Source: Bacillota bacterium (GTDB lineage: Bacteria > Bacillota > Clostridia > Christensenellales > DTU072). From it: 64,000 nt of DNA. A program made the position numbers and the translations under genes. Positions 1 through 10,400 of the stretch are shown here, one piece after another. The stretch is taken from contig JAEXAB010000003.1 of assembly GCA_023394875.1 (NCBI GenBank), positions 372,001-436,000 on the forward strand. The letters run 5' to 3'. Below the pieces are notes generated by a model. That model worked only from the letters and a program-made list of their open reading frames with translations. It did no database searches and had not been told where the DNA came from. The first letter of the stretch is position 1. Every line of letters starts with the position of its first letter.

Positions 1-539
1 TTTTCGATAGCGTTGATTTTTCCGTCGTTATAAAGTACGTTGAATACTTCGCAAAGGAGTAATTCAAAAGCCGCCGAAGAGCTAACCCCCGCGCCCTTAA
101 AAATATTGCTGTGGGCGTTCATAACAAAACCGCCTACGTTATGTCCTCTGTCTAATAAGCCTTTTATTACACCTTGCAACAAAGCTACCGAAGTGCCGTA
201 TAAGCTTTCCTCAACGGAAAGGTCGTCTAAACAAACCTTGAACTCCGGAAAGCCCGCGCTTTTAATAGTAACAGCTTTTTCTTTGGTTTTTACAACGGCG
301 CCCACAACGTCAAGATTTATACAGCCTGCTATAACCAGTCCGTTGTTGTGGTCGGTGTGATTGCCGACAAGTTCTACCCGTCCGCTGGAAGAAAAGAAAT
401 ATATGTCCCCGACTAACCCCTCGGTCAAAGAAGAGTAGCGTTCGGCTACTGTCTCTATATTTTCGGTATATAATTCTTTACTTTTGGAGATAAAATCGAT
501 ATCGCGTAACAATAACTCTTTACTTAAAGTCCTTGCCAT
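1..539 (-). CDS. galK: Galactokinase, 5' part (runs off window start)
   Basis: Galactokinase phosphorylates galactose at C1 with ATP, the entry step of the Leloir pathway in the cytoplasm. About 179 N-terminal residues are visible, beginning MARTLSKELL. The galactokinase signature reads GRVELVGNHTDHNNG near residue 50, and the GHMP-kinase ATP loop reads GAGVSSSAAFEL near residue 150. The GNHTDH form, with Asn where many families have Glu, is one I remember from other clostridial galactokinases. The ATG at 539 follows a GGGAG ribosome site. The C-terminal half lies outside the window. It is divergent from pncB across about 120 bp, which holds a possible promoter for this strand (TTGCTA at 607-612, 18 bp, TATAAT at 583-588). 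Confidence 0.88.
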   Translation of the reverse strand, partial: MARTLSKELLLRDIDFISKSKELYTENIETVAERYSSLTEGLVGDIYFFSSSGRVELVGNHTDHNNGLVIAGCINLDVVGAVVKTKEKAVTIKSAGFPEFKVCLDDLSVEESLYGTSVALLQGVIKGLLDRGHNVGGFVMNAHSNIFKGAGVSSSAAFELLLCEVFNVLYNDGKINAIE

Positions 540-661
540 ATACAACTCCCGGTGCTATAATTAAGAAAAATAATTTTATAAGATTATACCATACCAATTC
601 ATTATATAGCAAGTATTTAAGGGAATTTGCACTGCAAACGCCATATATAACGGGAGAAGAA

Positions 662-2089
662 ATGCGAAACCTCACTTTATTAACGGATCTATACCAATTA
701 ACCATGATGAACGCCTATTTGGAGACCGACAAAGCCGAAACGATGTCGAATTTTGACGTCTTTTATCGAAGCAAACAGTACTTAGAATACGCACTGTGCG
801 CCGGGTTGGAACAGGTTATTGAATATATCAACAATTTACATTTTACCGATGACGATATGGCATATTTGAGAAGCCTTAATATTTTTGGAGAAAAGTTTTT
901 TCAAAAGTTAAAAGACTTCAAATTTACGGGCAGTATTTCGGCAGTAAAGGAAGGAGAAATCGTTTTTCCGGGGGAGCCGATTTTGACGGTTACCGCTCCT
1001 TTATACCAAGCCCAGCTTGTGGAAACGGCTATTCTTAATATAATAAATCACCAAACTTTGATTGCCACCAAAGCAATGAAAATTTGTCAGGAAGCCAAAG
1101 CTTCGGTTATGGAATTCGGTCTGCGCCGCGCCCAAGGTCCCGACGCAGGAATATACGGGGCGAGGGCTGCCATTATCGGCGGTTGTAATTCTACCAGCAA
1201 CGTACTTGCTGCGCAAATGTACAACGTTCCTTGTTCGGGCACTCACGCCCACAGCTGGGTTATGAGCTTTGATTCCGAACTGGAAGCCTTCCGCGCTTAT
1301 GCGCAAATTTATCCCAAAAACTGCTTATTATTGGTTGACACCTACGACACTTTGCGTTCTGGTGTCCCTAACGCTATTAAGGTTTTTGACGAAATGAAGG
1401 CAAAAGGACTAAAGCCTATCGGCATACGCCTTGACAGCGGCGACCTTGCCTACCTTAGTAAAAAAGCCCGCAAAATGTTAGATGACGCCGGACATAAGGA
1501 TTGCAAAATCTGCGCAAGCGGAGATATAGACGAATATATTCTATCTTCACTAAATCAGCAAAACGCCAAGATAGATATTTACGGTATCGGAACCAAGCTT
1601 ATTACTTCCTCATTGGTTCCTGCCTTAGGCGGCGTGTACAAAATGTCGGCTTTAATGGAAGACGGCGTATGGATGCCAAAAATAAAACTTTCCGATACTG
1701 TAGAAAAGATAACCAACCCGGGGATAAAAACCACTTATCGTATTTACGACAGAGAGAGAATGGCTGTTGCCGATCTTATTTGCTTAAAGGATGAATTTTT
1801 TGACACAAGTAAACCTCTTACCATTTTCCACCCTCAGGAAACCTGGAAAAAAACCACCTTTACCGAATACAGTATGCGCAATCTTATGACCGAAATATTT
1901 GTAGACGGCAAGCAGGTTTATGTCAGCCCCTCACTAAGAGAAATTGCCGATTATTCCCGCCTTGTTCAGTCGGAATTCTGGGAAGAATACCGCCGACTGG
2001 TAAATCCCCATACCTACAAAGTAGATTTGAGTGAAAAACTTTATAATCTCAAGCAAGAACTGACCTTCCAAAACGCAAAAAGAGATTAA
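662..2089 (+). CDS. pncB: Nicotinate phosphoribosyltransferase
   Basis: Converts nicotinate and PRPP to nicotinate mononucleotide in the NAD salvage (Preiss-Handler) pathway, with ATP hydrolysis. The 475-residue length fits the long bacterial form. Visible motifs are LLTDLYQLTM at the N terminus, FGLRRAQGPDAG, the THAHSWVM segment with the His expected to be phosphorylated, LLVDTYDTLRSG and IRLDSGDLAYLS. The frame stays open upstream to 533, but the ATG at 662 is preferred: it has a GGGAGAAG ribosome site just upstream and the family's conserved sequence starts there. The stop codon overlaps that of the convergent dehydrogenase gene by 4 bp. NAD made here would feed the NAD kinase encoded at 34.1-35.0 kb (inference). 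Confidence 0.95.
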   Translation: MRNLTLLTDLYQLTMMNAYLETDKAETMSNFDVFYRSKQYLEYALCAGLEQVIEYINNLHFTDDDMAYLRSLNIFGEKFFQKLKDFKFTGSISAVKEGEIVFPGEPILTVTAPLYQAQLVETAILNIINHQTLIATKAMKICQEAKASVMEFGLRRAQGPDAGIYGARAAIIGGCNSTSNVLAAQMYNVPCSGTHAHSWVMSFDSELEAFRAYAQIYPKNCLLLVDTYDTLRSGVPNAIKVFDEMKAKGLKPIGIRLDSGDLAYLSKKARKMLDDAGHKDCKICASGDIDEYILSSLNQQNAKIDIYGIGTKLITSSLVPALGGVYKMSALMEDGVWMPKIKLSDTVEKITNPGIKTTYRIYDRERMAVADLICLKDEFFDTSKPLTIFHPQETWKKTTFTEYSMRNLMTEIFVDGKQVYVSPSLREIADYSRLVQSEFWEEYRRLVNPHTYKVDLSEKLYNLKQELTFQNAKRD

Positions 2090-2877
2090 TCGAAATATAT
2101 TTTGGAATTTATCTGATAAATAACCGCCTGGGGCATAATTTTTGTCAACCCGACCGATAATTTGTTAATAATGCCGCTCGCTATAGTGTGGGCGGCTATT
2201 CTATTATTACATAGCCTAAAAATTGTGTTAGCCACCGTTGTCGCTTTGGCTCCGTTTTGCTCTATTTTTGCCAAACTCTTAGCCGCTTTTTCTTTATCGG
2301 AAGCATAATCGAAACAATCTTTGTCACTGTAAACCTTTCTTTTGAAAGTAAACTTAGTTTTTGTGCCCCCGGGCAGAACGCTTATTATCTTAACGCCTTT
2401 GGGTAGAAGTTCATAACTCAATGTACTAACTAGCATATTAACGGCGGCTTTGGATGCCGAATAATAACTGTCGTACGGTATGGGTATCATACCGCCTACG
2501 CTGCTTACCACAACGGCAACGCCTTTACTTAACCTAAGTAGGGGTATAAAGGCTTTTAGTATTGTCATAAAACCGAAAAGGTTAACTTCAAAAAGATATC
2601 TGTAATCCTCATCATTGACGTGCTCTAGAGGACATTCCATAGAAAAACCGGCGCTGTATATAAAAATATCCAAGTTCTTATTGTTTGCTTTATAATTTTC
2701 TATTTCCCTGTTTAATTTTTCCCTATCGGTTACGTCACAAAGTATATTTTTTACGTTATTTAAGTCGCACGGAGTACGGGATAAATTAGTAACGTAATCC
2801 CCTTCCGATAAAAATTTTTTTGCCGTGGCGTAGCCGATACCGGAGGATGCGCCCACTATAAAAACCTTTCTTTCCAT
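2086..2877 (-). CDS. Short-chain dehydrogenase/reductase (SDR)
   Basis: A 263-residue classical SDR oxidoreductase of the Rossmann fold. The cofactor loop reads GASSGIG near residue 9 (canonical TGxxxGIG). The catalytic Ser sits in VVVSSVGG and the Tyr/Lys pair in YYSASKAA near residue 150. A basic residue after the second strand (LSRTP) suggests NADP(H) preference, which is an inference. The C-terminal extension of about 60 residues is longer than in FabG. A clear AAGGAAAA site precedes the ATG. The substrate cannot be told from sequence. Its stop codon is interleaved with that of pncB on the opposite strand, leaving no room for a terminator between them. Confidence 0.85.
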   Translation of the reverse strand: MERKVFIVGASSGIGYATAKKFLSEGDYVTNLSRTPCDLNNVKNILCDVTDREKLNREIENYKANNKNLDIFIYSAGFSMECPLEHVNDEDYRYLFEVNLFGFMTILKAFIPLLRLSKGVAVVVSSVGGMIPIPYDSYYSASKAAVNMLVSTLSYELLPKGVKIISVLPGGTKTKFTFKRKVYSDKDCFDYASDKEKAAKSLAKIEQNGAKATTVANTIFRLCNNRIAAHTIASGIINKLSVGLTKIMPQAVIYQINSKIYFD

Positions 2878-2969
2878 TGTTTTTCCTTTTTTATTAGTAT
2901 AAGAAATTTTTAATTTTCAATACCAAATACGACTGACATAAAAGTCAATTTTCCGCCATAAAATACACT

Positions 2970-3728
2970 ATGACACTTATAAAAAAGACTATTATATTGG
3001 CATCACAAAATACCGAAGGGTACTGCACTGTAGTAAGGGTCGGCAACGACGTTGGGGCAAAAATCGTGGGAACGAATTTTACCGAAAATATGCTTGCCGG
3101 TATAAAAATAGGCTCTCAAAAAACCTATATCGGCAAAATGCAGGGACAGAAAACCGAACTTAATTTGCCGCTTAGTTTTTCTCAAAGCGACAATATCGGC
3201 TGTATGATTTTAGATAACGACAGAGTTTTCTGCAAAGGCGGTATTTATATAAGTAAAGAGGACTTTTTTTCCGATATAACCGACGTAGAAACGGCAGCGC
3301 CTATTGAGGAAGAAACTATACCTGTAGTGGAAATTGAGGCCGATATCGTCATACCCGAAGATGACGATGAAAACGATATGTTAAAGCGACTGGGGGGAGA
3401 AAATAACGATTTCTATGCCTCGGCAAAGGAAAAAATAGACGAACTTTTTGTAATTTATCCACCCGAAAAGAATTTGGAACTATTAATACCCGATTCCAAA
3501 TGGATAAAAATATCCTACGACGGCGATGATTATTATGTGGTAGGACAACTCCTGAGCGACAAAAAACTTACCTATATAGGCTACGGCGTGCCGGGCATAA
3601 AAGCCGTGCTCCCGCCAAAAATTACCGAAGGTTACGCCGATTGGCTCCCCGTTGACAATATTAAGCCTTATGATGGGTATTGGTTGATATTTCAGAACGC
3701 AGAAAATGGAAAAATGTCTAATTTATAG
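2970..3728 (+). CDS. Hypothetical protein, function unknown
   Basis: I do not recognise this 252-residue protein. It has a beta-rich N-terminal part (about residues 1-100), an acidic low-complexity linker near 105-135 rich in Glu and Asp, and a C-terminal part (about 145-245) with several aromatic residues. There is no signal peptide or membrane segment, so it is probably cytoplasmic. No Shine-Dalgarno site precedes the ATG; a TAAAAT box ends 5 bp upstream, so the mRNA could be leaderless, though the best -35 candidate (CTGACA at 2933-2938) is 20 bp away. The 3' end overlaps the convergent FabG-like gene by 6 bp. It lies alone between two dehydrogenase genes on the other strand. Confidence 0.7.
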   Translation: MTLIKKTIILASQNTEGYCTVVRVGNDVGAKIVGTNFTENMLAGIKIGSQKTYIGKMQGQKTELNLPLSFSQSDNIGCMILDNDRVFCKGGIYISKEDFFSDITDVETAAPIEEETIPVVEIEADIVIPEDDDENDMLKRLGGENNDFYASAKEKIDELFVIYPPEKNLELLIPDSKWIKISYDGDDYYVVGQLLSDKKLTYIGYGVPGIKAVLPPKITEGYADWLPVDNIKPYDGYWLIFQNAENGKMSNL

Positions 3729-4445
3729 CGAAAAACCACCGTTTACACCGATTACCTGACCGGTAATATAAGACGCCTTATCCGAAGCAAGAAAGACCGC
3801 GACTTGCGCCACTTCATCGGGGTTGCCCATTCTGCCTAAAGATACGTTTTCTAAAAACTCTTTCTTATCTTCAGCGGAAAAACAGCTGTTCATTTTTGTA
3901 TCGATAATCCCCGGACTAATGCAGTTTACTCTGATATTACTTTGCCCAAGCTCTCTGGCTAATGCTTTTGTAAATGCTATTATCCCGCCTTTTGTTGCCG
4001 AATAAGCTACTTCGCAGGAGCCGCCGCATTCGCCCCAGATTGAAGAAATATTGACAATACTTCCTTCCCTTATCCATTGCATTTTTTTAGCTATTTCTCT
4101 GGTAATACTCATTGCCGATACAAGATTTATTTGCAAAATTTTTGCAATATCCTCATCTAATGTATCCACAAACAGCTTTTGCATGGATATCCCTGCATTA
4201 TTAATAACTACGCTTATATCTTCATGCTGACTTGTTATTAATTCCGCAAAGGCTCTTGCGCCGTCAGCCGTAGAAAAGTCCCCGAAAACAGGAATAACTT
4301 TGCCGATAAATTTATTCTTCAAAAACTCAATTCTATTAATATTGGAAAAATATTGGGCAACTACGGTATATCCTTCTTCAACCAACCGTTCCACAATTTT
4401 TTCCCCTATGCCGCCGCTTGCTCCGGTGACTAACGCTTTTTTCAT
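3723..4445 (-). CDS. FabG-like SDR oxidoreductase
   Basis: A 240-residue SDR close to 3-oxoacyl-ACP reductase in length and motifs. The cofactor loop is TGASGGIG at residue 7, the NNAG motif is present, the catalytic Ser lies in IVNISSIWGE, the Tyr/Lys pair in YSATKGG near residue 153, and the family tail ITGQVIGVNGG is intact. These fit an NADPH-dependent keto-group reductase; whether it works in fatty acid synthesis or on another substrate is open, since no other fab genes are present. It starts only 10 bp after the stop of the giant lipoprotein gene on the same strand, so it may be the distal gene of that transcript. A GGAGAA ribosome site precedes the ATG. Confidence 0.82.
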   Translation of the reverse strand: MKKALVTGASGGIGEKIVERLVEEGYTVVAQYFSNINRIEFLKNKFIGKVIPVFGDFSTADGARAFAELITSQHEDISVVINNAGISMQKLFVDTLDEDIAKILQINLVSAMSITREIAKKMQWIREGSIVNISSIWGECGGSCEVAYSATKGGIIAFTKALARELGQSNIRVNCISPGIIDTKMNSCFSAEDKKEFLENVSLGRMGNPDEVAQVAVFLASDKASYITGQVIGVNGGFSL

Positions 4446-4455
4446 ATTTTCTCCA

Positions 4456-7400
4456 TTACGGTACTACGGGAATAAAATCTACTCCTCTCAATTCACCTAA
4501 CATATCGGTGAAAGCGTTCAAATCAACATTCTCCAGATTATTGAAAAGTTCTATTGAAATATTCAGTTGTGTATTTTTGAATGCGTATTCACCTATATCT
4601 CTGATGACGGTTTTTTTCTTATCCATCGGATAACCAATATATAAGGTGTTTATGACTTTACCAATTATCGTACCCATACCGCCATCTTCAAACAGGTCGA
4701 CGTAATTGGTCATATAAGTTCCTTCATTTTCCATATCAAAGCTTATGTTAGTGGTATAAGCCAGGCTTGTGCAATTATAAAACGCATAATCGCCAATTGT
4801 CAAAACGTTATCGGGCCAACGGAAAGTGGTCATATTTTCGCAGCCTTCGAAAGCGTGAGCTCCGATATCGCTGATATATGCCGACAAATAAACATCGACT
4901 AATCCACTATAAGCGAAGGCATATACACCTATCGTGGTTATCTGATTGTCGCAGTAGCCCCAGCCTACGGATTCACGGAAAACAATATCGTGGTTTTGAT
5001 TTACAACAGACAAGTTTTCGCAGTGATAGAAAGCATATGGACCTATCTCGGGCACTTGCATGAAATTGACTGTTTCCAGTTCCTCTACCGATGAGTATGC
5101 AAAAGTATGGGTGCTTAATAATGCGTCCCCGGATTTTTTCATCATGACGTTGCCTAAAGTTACTTTAATAATATCGGGACAGCGGTAAAATGCGTAATCG
5201 CCTATATAAGCATAAATATTATCAGCTTCCGTGATGCCTAAAACAACGTCCGTCAGCTTACCAACGCCGGCAAAGGCATAATCGCCGATTTCTATTCCCG
5301 GATTAGCTATGTTAAGCTCGATTATATTTATCGTCCATTCTCCTATTTCTCCGTCAATACCGAAGTTTTCGAAATTGTGCATAAAGTGGTCGGGGATATA
5401 GTTTACGTTCTCGGCTATATGTAATATAAAGCCTTCCTCTCCCCCTACGCCCTTGAATATCGTATTATACCCAACAAACGGATTCCGCGGCAAATTGGTT
5501 GTATTAACGTAAACGTTTTCTACCGAAGAACAATCCATATATACTGCGGTATTACCCAAAGTTTCCAGATTTGTAGCTAAATATAATGCAGGTAAAGACG
5601 CGCAGTTATAGAAAGCTTCGTTCTTAACGGTTGTAGCGTACTCCATAACTTCGGCAGAAACAAAGCTACTACAGCCGTAGAATGCGCTTTCTCCTATTAT
5701 AAGAATTGTAGTTCCGATATTACTAATTGTAGTAAGACTTTCCTGCATAAAGAAAGCGTTGTTGGAAATGGTAACAAGATTTGTAGTAAGTTCTAATACC
5801 ACTTCTTTTATTTTGGCTCTGTTATCAAGACTGTAGAACATATTTTCGGGAATAGTTTCCACTAAGTTGCCAATAATGACAAGCACTCCTTCATTTGTAT
5901 AGAATTCATCGGAATAATTGCCCATACCAATAAACACCTCGGTCTTGTTAATTTCGGTGTTATCGTTGTTAAAGTCCGAACAATTAACGGCGTTATAAAC
6001 AAGATCTGTTAGTTTATTAAGGTTAGCGAAAGCCCTGTATTTTATCAAAGTAACCGAACTTGGTATTGTCAGCTGCTCTAAGTTTAGGCAGTTGGCAAAA
6101 GCTTGGTCCTGTATTGTTAAAAGACCTTCGGGCAGAACTAAAATTTGTAAGTCTTTTGCATAATAGAAAGCTTTTATACCAATTTCCTGAACGCTGCTCA
6201 TTCCGCTTACCGTTTCAAAAACTATGCTGATAATTTTGGGCGAACTAGCTAGCGTACCGTAGAACAAAAAGCTAGGTATTTTCTTAACCGACGCGCCGAT
6301 TACTAAATCGGCTCCTGCGCCATCAACGCCAACGTTGCCGAATATATTATTATTTTCGGTGTTTTCCATTTCAATACCAAACGCTACCGGCAAATAATTT
6401 ATTGTGGTTGCACCTGCGCAGTTATAGAAAGCCTTGTTGCCAATATGCGTTACTTTTTCGGGAACAGTAAGTTCCGATAAGGCGGTACAGCCCTCAAACG
6501 CGCTCTCTCCGATATATTCTATATTAGAGTGCATAACAACGGTTGTTAGTGAAATACAGTTCTTAAACGCTCCTTCTAAAATTATGATAACTTCATTAGG
6601 TATTGTTATAGAAGTTAGCGATTCGCAATTTTCAAATGCGCTAATGCCTATTCCACCTGTTATTTGTCCTTCAATTACGGTGTTTTTTATTGAAGAAGGC
6701 AAGGTTAAATCAAGGGCGATACAATTATAAAACGCATAATCGCCGATATTTTCAAGGATATATTCCGTTCCGAAATCTATTGTAACAAGACTTATACAAT
6801 CATAAAACGCGCGCGCGCCTATTGCTGTCAAGGTACTGTCGCTTGCCAAAATAACTTCCACCAAACCAATACAACCGCTAAACGCCGAATCACTGATAAT
6901 TAAGTTGCCAGTGTTTGCCGTTAGAGAAATTACTGTTAGCAAAATACATCCCTCAAACGCGCTCACTCCTACGCTTGTTACCGAAGACGGCAAGTCCACT
7001 ACCGAAACTAAATTCTCCAACATATAGAAGGCTTTTTCTCCGATAGTTACTAAGTTTTCGTTGCCGCTGAAAATAACACTCTGGATATAATCGCAACCAA
7101 CAAACAAATAGTTGGGTATGCGTTCTACCGCGCTGCCAATATTAACGGTAACGGGAGAAGCTTCGCTACCCGCTCCGTCAAATGCCCTGTTACCATACAA
7201 ATCGGCTACACTTACCGCGTTATAATTTATGATAATTAATCCTGTGGCGTTGCCAAAAGCGTTGATTCCTATTCTGGTAACACTTTCCGGTATGGTAATT
7301 TCTGTTATCGCTTCCCAATTATTGAAAGCTCCCTCGCCGATTATACTTAGATTTTCGGGCAAGGTTAAGGAATCAATTATATTCATTCCCGCAAAGGCGT

Positions 7401-10400
7401 TATTACCTATAGTTGTTATACTGTCGGGAAGAATAAGTGAAGAAAAGTTCAGATTTTCAAAAGCGCTAGCGCCGATTTCGGTAATACCGTCAGGTAGAGT
7501 TATTTCCACGATGGAAGTTCCCTTAAAGGCAAATTGTCCTACGCGCAACAGTTCAAGGCTATTAATGGTAACAAAATTTACTTTTATTAGATTATAAGCA
7601 AAGTAATCAGGAATGTTTTTGACGTTTTCCCCTATGATTACGCTTACATAATTTTCCTCATCAAGCGCGCTTCCTAAGTTTTGGAAGATATTGTCGGTAG
7701 CTAAACTGTTACTTAACAATGTCGCGTTAAAATTAAGGGTATCAACAAGGGTATTGTTGCCAAAGGCTTTTTCTCCGATAAAGGTTACGTTTTCGGTAAT
7801 TAATATTTCGGTAAGCTTTGCTTGATAGAAAGCGTATTTTCCTATACTCTCCAAAGCATCGGACAAATATACTAGTTCTATAATATTAATTTCATAATCG
7901 CTTCCCGCAGAGAAGATATAATCGGGTATGCTAATAACGTTTGCGCCGATATAAACAATAATGCCTGATGATAACGTTCCCGCTAATGCAAACGCTCCGT
8001 TATCAACTAACAGGTTATTTAGACTAATCGGATTATAATTTATCGTTTCCAACAAAACAGTATCTCTGAATGCGTCGTTTCCTATGCTGATTAAACTTTC
8101 GGGCAAAGTAATGTTAGTAATTTTGGCTCCCACAAAGGCGCCTTGACCGATACTTAATAAGTTTTCGCCAAAAATTATCTCAATTACAAATGCATCAATA
8201 TCGTTAAATAAATTATCGGGAATATTAATTATGTCGCTACCGAAAGTTATTATAATTCCGCTCCCTTCTTTACCTGCGCTGACAAACAGACAGGTATTGT
8301 CGGTAAGGGCGTCAATGGCGTTATAATTAATTGTTACTAAATTAACGCAATATTCAAATGCGCCAGTACCTATTACGGTAACCGTATTAGGAATGGTAAT
8401 GCTAACTAAATTAACGGCATGGGAGAATGCGTAAGGAGCAATAGAACTTACAGGCGATAAAATTTCGTAGGTATCTCTTATATCTCCGACAGGATAAGCT
8501 ATTAGTTCGCTTCCGTCCTTATTAAACAATACGCCGTCACTTGCGCTGAAATAAATATTGTTTGTATCAACTAGATAATAACCTAAATATGCGCAACCCA
8601 AGAAAGCGTCTTGAGCTATTATAGTAACGTTAGCCGGTATTGTAATACCGATAAGTGAAGTACAATAAGCAAAGGTCTGGGCTTTTATCTCTGATAATAG
8701 GTCGGATAAAGTAATTTCTTCTATATCTTCGCAACCGTAGAAAGCCTTTTCTCCGATTATACTGATTCCGCTTAAATTAAGTTTGTTTCCGCTAACGCTT
8801 ATTAAGGAAGAACAGTTATAGAAAGTGCCTTCAGAAATTTCGGTTATAGTGGGCGGTATGGCAAAGGTAGTAAGGCTGCCGCAGTTGTTAAAGGCATATT
8901 TTCCTATAAAATTAATATCCCCTAAGTATGTTACCGTTGTTAGGCTGTAACAGTTACTGAAAGCATAATCGCAAATTTGATGAATTCCGTCAGGAATAAC
9001 TATGGAAACAATATTTTCGTTGCCTTCATAAGTATTGCCAAAGCACATAACAGTGTAGCTGTCGATTTCCGCAGGAACGGTTATTTCGGTTTCCAAGCCG
9101 TTGTATTTGGTAATAAACGCCTTTCCGCCGTGTAATGCGTAGATATAATCTCCGTTAACTATCGTATTATAATTATACTCAATAGGCGCGGTAATATCCT
9201 TCCAGTCGGTCGCCCAACCACCCAAAGCGGCGTAAACTTCACACTTTATTTCAATTGAACTACAATTTGCAAAGGCATTAGTACCGATATACCTTGTAGC
9301 CGCCGAAATCACGATTTCCGTTATACCGGAGCAATTTTCAAACGCGCTTTCTCCAATATTTCTTACCAGTTCGAACTGCTCAACCGTCACTAAGTTATTA
9401 AGATTATAAAAAGCAAACTTACCTATCAAAACGCATTGTCCGCCCTCTTCTATTACTATACCAATAACGTTGGCGCTGTTTTCTACAGAATAGAACAAGT
9501 ATTCGGGAATGGAAAGCACGCTGCTTCCTATGGTTAAAACTATGCCCTCACTATCTATACCACTGTCACAGAAAACTTCGGAAAGTGCAGTTAAGTTATT
9601 TAATTCTGCGGCATCAAAATAAATTTCGCTAAGTATCTTTGTATTTGCAAAGGCGTAACCACCTATGGTTTCTACTGAGGAAGGTATTTGAATTGAAATA
9701 AGATTTTCGTTATTTGCAAAAGCGTAGCTTCCTATGCTGATACATTGGCTGTTTTCCGCAAAAATAACAAAACTAAACGCGGCGTTACAGAACAAATAAT
9801 CGGCTATATTGCTTAGGTTGTTTGCAATAGTAAGCTGTCCTGCAGTGTTATAGAAAATAACCGTGTTTTCATCAACTACGTTGGTTATATTCGCTCCATA
9901 ATTTAGATTTAGGTTGCTTATTTCGGCAAAGGCTCTGGAGCCTATTTCGGTTATGCTAGCGCCTAGGCTTAATGAGGTTAAATCCGTTCTTTCAAAGGCA
10001 GAAACACCTATCGTGGTTACCGTAGTCGGTAGGCTAATAGAAGTTATCGGCACGGCAAAGAAAGCATAAGCCCCTATTGAGGTAACAGAATATATTCCGT
10101 CGTCGGACAGGAACTCAACGTTAACAGAGTTTGCCAAAGTCGTCGGCGTTTCTAAGTCAACAGGCACGGGATAGAACAAATATGCGGGGATTGCGGTAAC
10201 TGTACTACCTATTATAATATTAAGGTTATTTGCTCTCAGGTTGAACACGTAGTTTGCTTGATTAAAATCGTTAAGTAATATAGCGTTATAATAAATATTC
10301 GCCACGTTACTACAACCGCTGAAAGCATCGTCGCCAATATCGGTAACGGTGGAAGGAATTGTTATTTCCAATAAGGCTACGCAAGAAGCAAAGGCGTTAT

